From: Paraburkholderia sp. NMBU_R16
Lineage (GTDB): Bacteria > Pseudomonadota > Gammaproteobacteria > Burkholderiales > Burkholderiaceae
DNA: 54,283 bases
Direction of reading: 5' to 3'
Assembly: GCF_013282575.1 (NCBI RefSeq)
Contig: NZ_JAAAYE010000040.1
Span: 1-54,283 of the forward strand
Made by a program: the position numbers and the translations under genes. Every line of letters begins with the position of its first letter. Position 1 is the stretch's first letter. Under the pieces are notes generated by a model. That model searched no databases, was not told where the DNA came from, and was given only the letters and a program-made list of their open reading frames with translations. Of the stretch, positions 42,168 to 51,581 are shown in pieces.

Positions 42168-42455
42168 ATGAGCACCGGTTTTCATTCATACCGAGGGTTG
42201 GAGCTTTACCCTCTGGTCTTTCCGCATCAGGCAGCCAAGCCTGGATTCGCTCACAACTACGACGAAGGCTTCGATGCCGCCGTCCGTATTCAGGAGATGG
42301 AGGATGCTGGCGCCGCTGCGCGCAGCCGCGTCTTCCGGCTGACGGTCAAAAGGCCGTTCGAGAATGCCGGCGACGCGCGCCGAGCTTCCATCGCGTATGC
42401 GGAGCAGTTGATCGATGCGTGCGATCCCGACAAAACCGTCTGGGACAGCGAATAA
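42168..42455 (+). CDS. Uncharacterised small protein, tandem paralog 1 (YxLYPLVF family)
   Basis: A 95-residue soluble protein, MSTGFHSYRGLELYPLVFPH at the start, then AHNYDEGFDAAVRIQEMEDA and ARRASIAYAEQLIDACDPDK. It shares the pattern Y-x-G-x2-LYPLVF and Y-x-EG-x-D-x-A-x-R with the next gene, so the two are tandem duplicates. It looks like one small alpha/beta domain. I recall similar Burkholderia proteins but no named function. The start is the ATG at 42168, after ggggt. Spacing to the second copy is 40 bases. Confidence 0.7.
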   Translation: MSTGFHSYRGLELYPLVFPHQAAKPGFAHNYDEGFDAAVRIQEMEDAGAAARSRVFRLTVKRPFENAGDARRASIAYAEQLIDACDPDKTVWDSE

Positions 42456-42495
42456 CGCGGTCCGTGTATAGTGCACCTCCTGTCGGGAAATCATC

Positions 42496-42777
42496 ATGTT
42501 GGCGACACAGCTCCGCTCTTATAAGGGATACGATCTCTATCCCCTCGTGTTCTCGCGCAAATTCGAACGGTTCGACGGTCACTCGCGATACGCGGAAGGC
42601 TACGACATCGCCATTCGCGTATGCCGGGCCGGGGATCGAAGTGGCGCCGGAAGGGTCTTCAAAATGGACCAGCAGCAGGCATTCGTCTCTTTCGGCACGG
42701 CACGCCGTGCCGCGTATCGACACGGCGAAGACATCATCGACGGCAAGGTGGAAGGCGCATCCGTCGGTGACCTTTAA
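42496..42777 (+). CDS. Uncharacterised small protein, tandem paralog 2 (YxLYPLVF family)
   Basis: A 93-residue protein that starts [20 protein letters not shown] and continues with [20 protein letters not shown] and [20 protein letters not shown]. The core motif is shared with the gene at 42168, but the two have diverged strongly, so the duplication is old. Small, soluble, no signal peptide. Together they form a short operon in front of rpsU, to which no functional tie is known. Confidence 0.7.
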   Translation: MLATQLRSYKGYDLYPLVFSRKFERFDGHSRYAEGYDIAIRVCRAGDRSGAGRVFKMDQQQAFVSFGTARRAAYRHGEDIIDGKVEGASVGDL

Positions 42778-42863
42778 ACAACGATCCACGCGCGCTCGGC
42801 GGTCGGCGGATGCATTCGAACATGCGTTGCGCTCGCTGCCCGGATCGCAAACCAGGAGCAATA

Positions 42864-43076
42864 TTGACTACCGTCATTCCCAAACCGAACGAACCCATGG
42901 AAGTGGCGCTGCGGCGTTTTCGCCGGAGCATTGAAAACACGGGCCTGATCAAAGAGCTTCGTGCGCGGATGGCTTACGAAAAGCCGACCACCGAACGCAA
43001 ACGCAAGCGTGCCGCGGCGGTGTCCCGGCTGCGCAAGCAGATTCGCCGTTCCATGCCGCCGAAAAAGATGTATTGA
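42864..43076 (+). CDS. rpsU: 30S ribosomal protein S21, TTG start
   Basis: A 70-residue ribosomal protein, exactly the family length. It reads (M)[19 protein letters not shown], then [20 protein letters not shown] and ends [10 protein letters not shown]. Arg/Lys-rich throughout. No ATG fits: a TTG at 42864 follows accaggag at normal spacing and gives MTTV. Burkholderia genomes carry several rpsU copies; this divergent one (PKPNEPMEV in place of the usual KENEPFEV) is probably an accessory copy. It contributes to the 30S platform at translation initiation. Confidence 0.92.
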   Translation: MTTVIPKPNEPMEVALRRFRRSIENTGLIKELRARMAYEKPTTERKRKRAAAVSRLRKQIRRSMPPKKMY

Positions 43077-43168
43077 ACTGCCGCGCCGCCCAATGGGCGC
43101 GCGAGGGGATTCAACCCCGCGGTCGACGCTTCGTCCGTTCACGAGACACGTGCATCGGCAACGGGCGA

Positions 43169-43987
43169 TCAGCGCAGCATGAAAGACATCGCCGAAAGGC
43201 AGTTCAGCATCCGCACGATCGATTGCATATCGGCCGCGCGAAAACGCAACGCGGTGCCATCGATGCGCTGCATCTCGGGCCACTGACAGAACAGGTCGGC
43301 AAGGCCCGCTGTCTGCGCGACGAGCTCGCATTCGAGCGGCGCCGCGATCGTGAACGGCGACACATCGCGCGCTGCGGACACGGCTGCCCGCGCGGCCTCG
43401 TAGACCTTATTGCATGCATCTGCTGGCGCCAGGCTCGTGCAAGACGCGTTGCCCGCTGCGCGCTTGGTTTGCACGCCGATTGCGCCTGGAAACGTCGATG
43501 TCGTTTCCGCAAGGAAGACATCGTCGCCCGAGAGCAGCGCAACGGGCACGCCGAATTCCCCGGCGAGCGCACCGTACAAGCCAGCCTCGCCGAGTTCGAT
43601 GCCGTTCACGCGCACGCACCGGAACGCAAAACTGTTGATCGTGTGTGCGAGCACGCCCATGCTTTGGGCGCGCGCGTGATAGCCGATCATGTAGACCGCA
43701 TCGCAATCCTGTTCGACGCCGGCCATCATGCCGAGATAGCGCGGCTTGCCCGTGATCGTCTGCGCGCGTGCGTCCAGGCGATCGAGCAGCAGGTTGCGAA
43801 AGCCGCCATGCGAATCGTTGACGAGGACTTGCGTCGCACCGCCATCGAAGGCCCCGCGGACCGCCGCGTTGGCTTCGTCGGTCATCCAGATGCGCGCGCG
43901 TTCGTATTCGGCGTTGCCCGGGCGCGTTTGCTCGCTATGGACTACGCCCGCGATGCCTTCGATGTCGGTGGAAATCAGAATCTTCAA
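43169..43987 (-). CDS. dppA: M55 family D-aminopeptidase (DppA-like)
   Basis: A 272-residue zinc peptidase of family M55. Metal ligands in order are Asp8 and Glu10 in STDIEGIAGV, His60 in VNDSHGGFRN, His104 in IGYHARA and Glu133 in GIELGEAGLYG. The family releases D-amino acids from D-amino-acid-containing di- and tripeptides and was first seen in a dipeptide-import operon of Bacillus. Here it is the last gene of the Gsi peptide-import operon and follows the DmpA-type peptidase by 3 bases, which fits cytoplasmic breakdown of imported cell-wall or other peptides. The symbol is by family analogy. Confidence 0.88.
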   Translation of the reverse strand: MKILISTDIEGIAGVVHSEQTRPGNAEYERARIWMTDEANAAVRGAFDGGATQVLVNDSHGGFRNLLLDRLDARAQTITGKPRYLGMMAGVEQDCDAVYMIGYHARAQSMGVLAHTINSFAFRCVRVNGIELGEAGLYGALAGEFGVPVALLSGDDVFLAETTSTFPGAIGVQTKRAAGNASCTSLAPADACNKVYEAARAAVSAARDVSPFTIAAPLECELVAQTAGLADLFCQWPEMQRIDGTALRFRAADMQSIVRMLNCLSAMSFMLR

Positions 43988-43990
43988 CGG

Positions 43991-45094
43991 TCATTCCTCG
44001 CTTCGTTGCGGGTCGAAGGCATTGCGCCAATCGGGCAGCGCTTCGACAATCGAGCGTCGGCTGTGGCCATCCCGCCCCGTCACGGAAGCCGCACGCCACA
44101 TCGCGTGGACGATGGCTTGCTCCACGGCTTCGGCGCACGCTTCGAAGAGCGCGTCGATGTGCGACTCGTGCAGCATGCGCACAGACGGCATGTGCTCGTC
44201 CGGCAAGTGGGGGATCTGGTAGGCCGTGCTGAAGGCCAGCGCGATGTCGCCGCTGCCGTGCCCATAAACGGAGCCCATGCGCGCGAGCCCGGCCCCGGCG
44301 CGCTTCGATACGCGCCCGAGTTGCCGCGTATCGAGCGGGGCATCGGTGGCGACGATCATGATGATCGAGCCTTTCTCCGGTTCGGTGAGTTCGTCGCGAG
44401 CGCCGGCATGGCGCGCGGCAAGCGTTCGGCCCAGCGGCTGTCCCGCAACGCTCAGATGGCAAAGGCGCCCGAAATTCGCCAGCACGAGCGCGCCCAGCGT
44501 ATACCGTTCGCCGTTGGCAAGCATGGCCACACGCGAGGCGGAACCGATGCCTCCTTTGAATCCGAAGCACGACATGCCGCGTCCCGCGCCCACCGACCCC
44601 TGTGCGAACATCGGCGCGGCCGCCGCGCATGCCTGGGCGTAATGCCCGGCCGACACGGCCATTGCCTGGATATCGTTCAAATACCCGTCGTTGCATTCGA
44701 ACACGAGCGGATTCAGCGTGGGCCACTCGCGACCGATTTGCCGATGGCGGCGGAGAGCCGTTTCGATCTGCGCGGTGGCGACCGCGCCGACCGAAAAGGT
44801 ATTCGTCAATGCCAGCGGCGTTTCCACTGCGCCGAGTTCCTCCAATTGCACGAGCCCGACGCTTTTGCCGAAGCCGTTGATGACGGTCGCGGCCGCCGGC
44901 ACCTTGTAGAGGAATTCGTCGCGCTCATGCGGTATCACCACCGTCACGCCGGTCTGGCGCTCGCCTTCGGCGATGGTGGCGTGCCCGACTTTTACTCCGG
45001 CCACGTCGCTGATGAGGTCGAGTGGCCCGGAGGGCAGGGTGCCCACCCTCGGGGCGTCGCCGGCACCGGCGTCTGGTGCTTGCTGAAAAGGCAT
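43991..45094 (-). CDS. dmpA: P1 family (S58) aminopeptidase, DmpA-like
   Basis: A 367-residue Ntn-type aminopeptidase of the DmpA/BapA family. The precursor splits at a Gly-Ser pair; EKGSIIMIVATDAP contains Gly242-Ser243, where Ser243 becomes the N-terminal nucleophile of the beta chain. Other conserved blocks are SDVAGVKVGHAT at the start, GSVGAGRGMSCFGFKGGIG, and LVLANFGRL, which supplies an Asn for the oxyanion hole. Such enzymes cleave N-terminal D- or L-amino acids, or beta-amino acids, from short peptides. Between gsiD and the M55 gene, it is part of the peptide-scavenging operon. The symbol is by family analogy. Confidence 0.88.
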   Translation of the reverse strand: MPFQQAPDAGAGDAPRVGTLPSGPLDLISDVAGVKVGHATIAEGERQTGVTVVIPHERDEFLYKVPAAATVINGFGKSVGLVQLEELGAVETPLALTNTFSVGAVATAQIETALRRHRQIGREWPTLNPLVFECNDGYLNDIQAMAVSAGHYAQACAAAAPMFAQGSVGAGRGMSCFGFKGGIGSASRVAMLANGERYTLGALVLANFGRLCHLSVAGQPLGRTLAARHAGARDELTEPEKGSIIMIVATDAPLDTRQLGRVSKRAGAGLARMGSVYGHGSGDIALAFSTAYQIPHLPDEHMPSVRMLHESHIDALFEACAEAVEQAIVHAMWRAASVTGRDGHSRRSIVEALPDWRNAFDPQRSEE

Positions 45095-45133
45095 GGAACT
45101 CTCTTTATCGCAGTCTCGCCGTCGTAGTCGACG

Positions 45134-46033
45134 TCAGCGGTCGAGTTTCGGATCGAGCGCGTCGCGCAGGCCGTCTCCCAGCAGATTGAAGGCCAGGACG
45201 GTCAGGAAGATCGCGAGCGCTGGAAAAATGGCCACATGCGGCGCCAGCAGCATATCCGCCCGCGCGTCGTTCAACATCGCGCCCCACTCGGGCGTCGGCG
45301 GTTGAGCGCCCATGCCGAGAAACGACAAGCTTGCGGCCGTGATGATCGACGTGCCGATGCGCATGGTGCCGTAGACGACGATCGGCGAGATCGTGCCGGG
45401 CAGAATGTGACGGAACACGATCACCCAGTCCGAGGCGCCGATGCTGCGCATCGCTTCGATGTACGTCATGTGCTTGATCGACAGCGTGCTGGCGCGCACG
45501 AGCCGCGCGAATGCCGGCACGCTGAACACGGCGACGGCGATGATCACGTTGGCCATGCTCGAACCGAGAATCGCGACGACGCCGATCGCCAGCAAAATTC
45601 CGGGGAATGCGAGCAGCACGTCCGAAATGCGCATTGCGATGCGATCCCACCAGCCCTCGTAATAGCCGGCCATGAGACCCATGAGCGTGCCGCCGAGCGC
45701 GCCGAGTGCCACGGATATCAATCCCGCGGCCAGCGAGATGCGCGAGCCCATGACGATGCGGCTGAATTCGTCGCGCCCGAGCGCGTCGACGCCCATCCAG
45801 TGCGCCCATGACGGGCCGGCGTTCAGCGCGTTGTAATCGAAATAATTCTCCGGATCGAAAGGCACGATCCACGGCGCGAAGATTGCGATCAGCACGAGCA
45901 GAACGACGAAAACGCCCGCACCTTTTGCCAGCCGTTGCTTGCGGAACTTGCGCCAGAACTCGCGCGCCGGCGTGCGCACGCGGCCGGGCGGCGCGACGTT
46001 GGGTTGCAGTGCGGTAGCCTCGAGTTCGCTCAT
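45134..46033 (-). CDS. gsiD: Peptide/glutathione ABC importer permease GsiD
   Basis: A 299-residue inner-membrane permease of the DppC/GsiD type. A first helix ([20 protein letters not shown]) is followed by [20 protein letters not shown], the invariant DppC motif, and five more helices. The cytoplasmic EAA loop reads [20 protein letters not shown]. Partners are GsiC (upstream by 11 bases), the binding protein GsiB and the ATPase GsiA. The ATG at 46033 has agggagg at ideal spacing; an ATG at 46048 overlaps the gsiC stop as ATGA and is an alternative. Confidence 0.9.
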   Translation of the reverse strand: MSELEATALQPNVAPPGRVRTPAREFWRKFRKQRLAKGAGVFVVLLVLIAIFAPWIVPFDPENYFDYNALNAGPSWAHWMGVDALGRDEFSRIVMGSRISLAAGLISVALGALGGTLMGLMAGYYEGWWDRIAMRISDVLLAFPGILLAIGVVAILGSSMANVIIAVAVFSVPAFARLVRASTLSIKHMTYIEAMRSIGASDWVIVFRHILPGTISPIVVYGTMRIGTSIITAASLSFLGMGAQPPTPEWGAMLNDARADMLLAPHVAIFPALAIFLTVLAFNLLGDGLRDALDPKLDR

Positions 46034-46044
46034 CACGGCCTCCC

Positions 46045-46965
46045 TCATGAGTAGTGGATGGTCGGGTTGATGAGCCCGTACAGCACATCCACCACGATGT
46101 TGATCACGATGAATTCGGTGGAGAACAGCAAGATGAGCCCCTGGATGACGGGGTAATCGCGCATGTTGACCGAATCGACGAGCAGGCTGCCCATGCCGGG
46201 CCAGGCGAACACCGCCTCGACGACGATGGAGCCGCCGAGCAGGAAGCCGAATTGCAGCCCCATCATCGTCACGACGGGAATCAGCGCATTGCGAAACGTG
46301 TGTTTGACGATGACGATCCACTCGGAGAGGCCCTTGGCCCGCGCGGTGCGCACGTAGTCTTCCTGCATCACCTCGACGAACGCGGCCCTCGTGAAGCGCG
46401 CCATGACGGCAGCCACGCCGGCGCCGAGCGTGATCGAGGGCAGGATGTAGTGCCGCCACGAGCCGCCGCCGATCGATGGCAGCCATCCGAGCTGCACCGA
46501 AAAAATCTGCATCAGCACCATGCCGAGCGCAAATGCCGGAAACGAAATGCCCGAAACCGCGAGGGTCATGCCGATCGCGTCGGGCGCACGATTGCGCCAG
46601 ACCGCCGAGGTCACGCCCACCACGAGACCGAATACCACCGACCATGCCATGCTGGTCAGCGTCAGCACGAACGTCGGCATGAAACGATCGGCGATCTCGC
46701 GCGATACGGGGCGCCGTGTGCGCAGCGACTCGCCGAGATCGCCATGCAGCATGCGTTCCGTATAGCGCGCGAATTGCGCGGGCAACGGCAGATCGAGGCC
46801 GAGCTGATGGCGCACGAGCGCGACGGTGGCCTCGTCGGCGTCGGCGCCTGCGGCAAGGCGCGCCGGGTCGCCGGGCAGCACGTGAACGAACATGAAGACG
46901 GCGATCGTCACGAGCACCAGCGTCGGAAGGGTGCCCAGCAGTCGTTTGGCGATATAGACGAGCAT
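46045..46965 (-). CDS. gsiC: Peptide/glutathione ABC importer permease GsiC
   Basis: A 306-residue inner-membrane permease of the DppB/GsiC type. [20 protein letters not shown] is the typical first helix, followed by [10 protein letters not shown], the periplasmic loop with [13 protein letters not shown] and [13 protein letters not shown], and five further helices. The EAA loop is [20 protein letters not shown]. It pairs with GsiD to form the channel for glutathione or oligopeptides. It lies between gsiB (upstream by about 70 bases) and gsiD. Confidence 0.92.
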   Translation of the reverse strand: MLVYIAKRLLGTLPTLVLVTIAVFMFVHVLPGDPARLAAGADADEATVALVRHQLGLDLPLPAQFARYTERMLHGDLGESLRTRRPVSREIADRFMPTFVLTLTSMAWSVVFGLVVGVTSAVWRNRAPDAIGMTLAVSGISFPAFALGMVLMQIFSVQLGWLPSIGGGSWRHYILPSITLGAGVAAVMARFTRAAFVEVMQEDYVRTARAKGLSEWIVIVKHTFRNALIPVVTMMGLQFGFLLGGSIVVEAVFAWPGMGSLLVDSVNMRDYPVIQGLILLFSTEFIVINIVVDVLYGLINPTIHYS

Positions 46966-47032
46966 GATGAACCCGCATGGTCAGCGCGGATCGGACAATC
47001 CGTCCGCGCTTCGGTAGGAGATACGAAACGAC

Positions 47033-48580
47033 TTACTGCGCGAGGTCGACGTCGCTGAAGTTGAACGAGCCGTCCGGCATCACATAAAAGCCGCTCAGCT
47101 TCTTGCTCTCGACTGCCAGGGTGCGGTCGGTGGTCAGGAAGATCCACGGCGCATCCTTCCAGATGCGCTGCTGCGCATCCGCATAGAGTTGTTGCCGTTT
47201 CGCAGCGTCCGTGGTCAGCAAGGCATCCGAGACGTCTTTATCGACATCGGCGTTCGAGTAATACGCCGTGTTGTAAAACACCGGCGGCCATGCATCGGTG
47301 GTCAGCAGCGGACGCAGTGCCCAGTCGGCTTCGCCGGTCGATGCGGACCAGCCGCCGTAGTACATGCGCACCGCCGCGGTCTTCGCATCTTTGACCTGTT
47401 GCACACGCTGTACGCGCTGGCCGGATTCAAGCAACTCGATCGACGTCTTGATGCCGACCTGCGCGAGCTGTTGCTGCAGGAACTGCACGACCTTGGCCGA
47501 GGTGCCGTCGTTATAGCCGGACCAGAGCGCGGTCGAAAAACCGTCCGGATAACCCGCTTCTTTCAGCAGCGCGCGTGCCTTGGCCGGATCGTAGGGCCAG
47601 GGCGACATCTTGTCGGCGAATGCCACGCCCTGGGGCACGACGCCCTGCGAGGGAAACGCGTAACCGGCGAACGCGACCTTGGCCAGCGCGTCCTTGTTGA
47701 TCGCGTAATTGACCGCTTCGCGCACCCTCACGTCGTTGAACGGCTTTTGCAGCACGTTCATCGAGACGTACCGCGCCGTGATCGATGGCGTGGAAACGAC
47801 ATCGAGCTTCGGGTTGGCTTTGAGTAGCGCGGCCTGCTCATACGGCACCGGATAGGCAAGCTGCGCTTCGCCGGTCTGGATCACCGTGGCGCGCGTATTG
47901 TTGTCGGTCACAGTCCGAAAGGTCAGCGTATCGATCTTCGGAAAGCCCTGGCGCCAGTAGCCGGCGAACTTTCGGACCTTCACGTACTCGGCCGGTTTCC
48001 ATTCCACGAACTCGAACGGACCCGTGCCGACCGGATGGAACGCGATATCCTTGCCCCACTTCTTGAGCGCTGCCGGGGAGATCATCATGGCCGAAGGATG
48101 CGCGAGTGCGTTGATGAATGCGGAGAACGGCTGATTCAGCGTGATCTTCACGGTGGAGGGGTTGACTGCCTCCACCGATTTGATCCGGTTGAACTGGTTG
48201 TAACGGGCGAGGCCGTTGCTCTTGTCCAATACGCGATCGAAGTTGACCTTGACCGCTTCCGCATTGAATGCCGTACCGTCTTGGAACTTCACGCCCTGGC
48301 GCAGGGTGAAGGTATAGACCAGACCATCCGGGCTGACTGTATAGCTCTGCGCGAGTACCGGCTGCGCTTTCAAATCCTTGTCGAAGCCGAAGAGTCCCTC
48401 GTAATAGGCTTTGCCGACGGCCTGTGCGAGCGTCGAATTCGTGTTGTAGGGATCCAGCGAATCCAGGGCGATCTGCACTGCGACTGTCACGTCCTTTGCG
48501 GCCATCGCCAACGGTGCCGTGAATACACCGAAAGCAAGCGCAACGGCGCCGACCCATTGTTTAGCGCGAAACGTACGCAT
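47033..48580 (-). CDS. gsiB: Peptide/glutathione-binding protein GsiB (SBP family 5)
   Basis: A 515-residue periplasmic binding protein. The signal peptide is MRTFRAKQWVGAVALAFG to a cleavage site in PLAMAAKD (about 26-28). The mature part has the family-5 layout: SLDPYNTNSTLAQAVGKAYYE, YTFTLRQGVKFQDGTAFNAE, PVGTGPFEFVEWKPAEYV, RYVSMNVLQKPFNDVRVREA. The closest functional match is GsiB, the glutathione-binding protein, but di- or oligopeptide specificity is equally possible. The ATG at 48580 follows gaggag; the short open extension upstream is not needed. It lies 32 bases after gsiA. Confidence 0.92.
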   Translation of the reverse strand: MRTFRAKQWVGAVALAFGVFTAPLAMAAKDVTVAVQIALDSLDPYNTNSTLAQAVGKAYYEGLFGFDKDLKAQPVLAQSYTVSPDGLVYTFTLRQGVKFQDGTAFNAEAVKVNFDRVLDKSNGLARYNQFNRIKSVEAVNPSTVKITLNQPFSAFINALAHPSAMMISPAALKKWGKDIAFHPVGTGPFEFVEWKPAEYVKVRKFAGYWRQGFPKIDTLTFRTVTDNNTRATVIQTGEAQLAYPVPYEQAALLKANPKLDVVSTPSITARYVSMNVLQKPFNDVRVREAVNYAINKDALAKVAFAGYAFPSQGVVPQGVAFADKMSPWPYDPAKARALLKEAGYPDGFSTALWSGYNDGTSAKVVQFLQQQLAQVGIKTSIELLESGQRVQRVQQVKDAKTAAVRMYYGGWSASTGEADWALRPLLTTDAWPPVFYNTAYYSNADVDKDVSDALLTTDAAKRQQLYADAQQRIWKDAPWIFLTTDRTLAVESKKLSGFYVMPDGSFNFSDVDLAQ

Positions 48581-48612
48581 CGTTGAACTCCTCGTAGCAG
48601 GGTGGTGGTGCA

Positions 48613-50517
48613 TCAAAACTGCGCGGCAATGGCATGCTGCGCGACAAAATGGTCCCGAGCGATCTGCGTAAGCGGTGCCACGACGGGCTCGTCGCCGACA
48701 TCGCGAATCGGGCTCGGAATCTCGTCGGAGGAGAGCTTGCGGTCGAGGTGGCGCCGACGCGGGTCCGCAATCGGCACCGCGCTCATCAACTTCTTCGTGT
48801 AGGGGTGCCGAGGATTCTCGAAGATGTCGCGACGCGAGCCGATTTCGACGATCTGACCGAGATACATGACGGCCACGCGATGACTGATCCGTTCCACCAC
48901 GGCCATGTCGTGCGAGATGAACAGCATCGCCATGCCGAGTTCGTGCTGCAGATCGATCAGCAGGTTGACGATTTGAGCCTGGATCGATACGTCGAGCGCG
49001 GACACCGATTCGTCCGCGATGATGACCTTGGGATTGGTGGCGAGTGCCCGGGCAATGCAGATGCGCTGCCGCTGGCCGCCCGAGAACTCATGCGGATAGC
49101 GCTGCGCCGCGTCGGCCGGCAATCCGACACGCTCGAGCAGATGGCGCATGCGTTTTTCGGCGTCGCGCTCGGCATACAGCTTATGGATGCGCATCGGCTC
49201 CATGACCGAGTAACCTACACTCAAGCGCGGATCGAGCGAGGCCAACGGGTCCTGAAAAACGAACTGGATATGGCAGCGCAGCTCGCGAAGTGCCGCACCC
49301 TGCAGACTATCGATCGGCTGGCCGTCGAATACGATTCGGCCGCCCTGGCTTTTGACGAGTTGCAGCAGCGAGCGGCCCGTCGTCGATTTGCCGCAGCCCG
49401 ATTCGCCGACCAATGACAGCGTTTCGCCGGGATGCAGATCGAAACTGACCTGCTCGACTGCATGAACGCGGCGTTTCACGCGGCTGAAGAGGCCCGTACG
49501 GATGTCGAAACGCGTCGTGAGCTCGCGCACGCTGAGAATCGGCTCGCGTTTCGCGGCGGGGGCTGCCGTGGCGGTTGCCGCAGCGGTTGCGGGAGCCTGC
49601 GCTATCGGCAGCTTGCCTGCCACATCGGCGCCGTCGATCAGAGGAAAACGCGCGGGGCTATCGGTGCCGCGCATCGAGCCGAGCCGCGGTACCGCGGCAA
49701 GCAGGGCTCGCGTATACGGATGGGACGGCGCATCGAAAATCTGCTGCGAGGGGCCATCCTCCACGGCTTCGCCGCGTAGCATGACGAGCACGCGATCGGC
49801 CACTTCCGCGACGACACCCATGTCGTGCGTAATGAAGATCACGCCCATTTGCATGTCGCGCTGCAATTCGCGAATCAACTGCAGAATCTGCGCTTGTACG
49901 GTGACATCGAGCGCGGTGGTCGGCTCGTCGGCAATCAGCAGGGCGGGTCGGCACGCCAGCGCCATGGCGATCATGACGCGTTGGCGCATGCCGCCCGAGA
50001 GTTGATGCGGAAAGCGCCCCAGCACGTTCCTGGCATCGGGCAGGCGGACCTGATCGAGCATACGCAGCGCTTCGGCGCGCGCGGCGCTTGCGCCGAAGCC
50101 TTGATGAAGGCGAATCGATTCCGCAATCTGCTCGCCGACGGGGAACACGGGATTCAGCGATGTCATCGGCTCCTGGAAGATCATCGCGAGATCGGCGCCG
50201 CGCATCGCGCGCATCTGCTGCGCACTGCTGCACGCGAGGTCCACGACGGGACCGGCGCGGCGCCGGAATTGCATGCGTCCGCTCGTAATGCGTCCGCCGC
50301 CATACTCGACGAGGCGCATCAGCGCGAGCGACGTGACCGATTTGCCGGAACCCGACTCGCCGACGATAGCAAGCGTTTCGCCGCGATCCACATGAAACGA
50401 CAGGTGCTTGACCGCCGGGATCGTGCGCTCGGGACCCTTGAATTCGACGCTCAGATCGTCGACGCGGACGACTTGGCCGGGTGCCATGTCTTCGAATGGT
50501 GCAGCGGTCGGGTTCAT
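48613..50517 (-). CDS. gsiA: Peptide/glutathione ABC importer ATPase GsiA (two ABC domains)
   Basis: A 634-residue protein with two complete ABC domains in one chain, as in E. coli GsiA and YejF. Domain 1: Walker [15 protein letters not shown], signature LSGGMRQR, Walker [14 protein letters not shown]. Domain 2: Walker [16 protein letters not shown], signature FSGGQRQR, Walker [14 protein letters not shown] (Ser replacing Pro/Thr, tolerated in this family). A Pro/Ala-rich linker with an oligopeptide C-terminal zone joins them. It powers the GsiBCD importer. The GTG at 50571 overlaps the iaaA stop as GTGA and could be the real start; ATG 50517 gives the shorter usual N-terminus. Confidence 0.92.
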   Translation of the reverse strand: MNPTAAPFEDMAPGQVVRVDDLSVEFKGPERTIPAVKHLSFHVDRGETLAIVGESGSGKSVTSLALMRLVEYGGGRITSGRMQFRRRAGPVVDLACSSAQQMRAMRGADLAMIFQEPMTSLNPVFPVGEQIAESIRLHQGFGASAARAEALRMLDQVRLPDARNVLGRFPHQLSGGMRQRVMIAMALACRPALLIADEPTTALDVTVQAQILQLIRELQRDMQMGVIFITHDMGVVAEVADRVLVMLRGEAVEDGPSQQIFDAPSHPYTRALLAAVPRLGSMRGTDSPARFPLIDGADVAGKLPIAQAPATAAATATAAPAAKREPILSVRELTTRFDIRTGLFSRVKRRVHAVEQVSFDLHPGETLSLVGESGCGKSTTGRSLLQLVKSQGGRIVFDGQPIDSLQGAALRELRCHIQFVFQDPLASLDPRLSVGYSVMEPMRIHKLYAERDAEKRMRHLLERVGLPADAAQRYPHEFSGGQRQRICIARALATNPKVIIADESVSALDVSIQAQIVNLLIDLQHELGMAMLFISHDMAVVERISHRVAVMYLGQIVEIGSRRDIFENPRHPYTKKLMSAVPIADPRRRHLDRKLSSDEIPSPIRDVGDEPVVAPLTQIARDHFVAQHAIAAQF

Positions 50518-50567
50518 CGTTTGTCTCGCATCGATAAGGGCCGGGAGCGACGGGGCGCGTTCGCGTG

Positions 50568-51581
50568 TCACCGATAGATGGCGACGACAGGGGCTTGTCC
50601 GGTGCGAATGAAGCCCCGGTACATCCCCTCGGTGTTGAATGGCATGCTGACGTTGCCGTGGGCGTCGACGGCGACGAGGCCGCCGCTGCCGTCGATGAGC
50701 GGCAGCTGTTCGTGGATCACGCTATGCGAGGCTCGCTCGAGCGAAGCGCCCGCGTACTTCATTTGGGCCGCGACGTCATGCGCGGCCACGAGGCGGATGA
50801 ACATCTCGCCTGTTCCGGTCGTCGAAATCGCGCAGGTGCCGTTGCTCGCATAGCAACCCGCGCCGATGATCGGCGTGTCGCCGACGCGCCCGGGCTGCTT
50901 GTTGGTCATGCCGCCCGTCGATGTCGCGGCGGCGAGGTTGCCCTGCGCATCGAGCGCGACGGCGCCCACCGTGCCAAGCTTGCGATCCTCGTCGAGCGGC
51001 GGGGAACTCAGGGCGCTGTCCTGCGATTCGCCGGGAAACGATAGCGGTACCGCCGATTGCGCGGCCGCGGCGCCGTCGTGATCGAGCGCGGTTCCGTCCG
51101 CGCTCGTTCGCTGCACACGTTCGAGCTGCGCGCGGCGCTCGGGTGTCGAGAAGAACGAGGGCTCCACGCACTCGAGCCCATGTGCGCGCGCGAACGCTTC
51201 GGCGCCGTCCGCAACGAACAGCACATGCTGACTGCGCTCCATCACGGCACGTGCGGCGAGCACCGGATTACGCACGGTGCGCAGATTGGCCACCGCGCCG
51301 CTTTTGAGCGTGCGGCCGTCCATGATCGCCGCATCGAGTTCATGTGTACCCGCGCTCGTGAAGACCGAACCGCGTCCCGCATTGAAAAGCGGACATTCCT
51401 CGAGCAGCCGCACGGCTTGCGTCACGGCGTCGAGCGCGGTGCCGCCTTCGTCGAGAATCCGTCCGGCGTTGCGCAGAATCTCGCGCATGGCGCTCTGGTA
51501 GGCCTCGCGCACGTCTGCCGAAGCTTCTGCGCGAGCCATTGCGCCCGCGCCGCCATGAATGGCGAGTACAGCGTCAGTCAT
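50568..51581 (-). CDS. iaaA: Isoaspartyl peptidase / L-asparaginase (plant type, Ntn hydrolase)
   Basis: A 337-residue Ntn-hydrolase precursor. AIHGGAGAM opens it and [20 protein letters not shown], then ELDAAIMDG are conserved. Self-cleavage occurs before Thr204 in [18 protein letters not shown], the usual GTVGAVALD site; [15 protein letters not shown] and [11 protein letters not shown] line the active site. An inserted linker (about 155-200) before the cleavage site is longer than in E. coli IaaA. It hydrolyses beta-aspartyl dipeptides and asparagine. iaaA upstream of gsiA is the same pair as in E. coli (iaaA-gsiABCD). Its start overlaps the end of the RpiR gene by 8 bases. Confidence 0.93.
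   Translation of the reverse strand: MTDAVLAIHGGAGAMARAEASADVREAYQSAMREILRNAGRILDEGGTALDAVTQAVRLLEECPLFNAGRGSVFTSAGTHELDAAIMDGRTLKSGAVANLRTVRNPVLAARAVMERSQHVLFVADGAEAFARAHGLECVEPSFFSTPERRAQLERVQRTSADGTALDHDGAAAAQSAVPLSFPGESQDSALSSPPLDEDRKLGTVGAVALDAQGNLAAATSTGGMTNKQPGRVGDTPIIGAGCYASNGTCAISTTGTGEMFIRLVAAHDVAAQMKYAGASLERASHSVIHEQLPLIDGSGGLVAVDAHGNVSMPFNTEGMYRGFIRTGQAPVVAIYR

Noticed and set aside
43073-45127. 684-codon plus-strand open frame
   Set aside because: It is antisense to the two peptidase genes, whose catalytic motifs are complete; the frame has no motif of its own.
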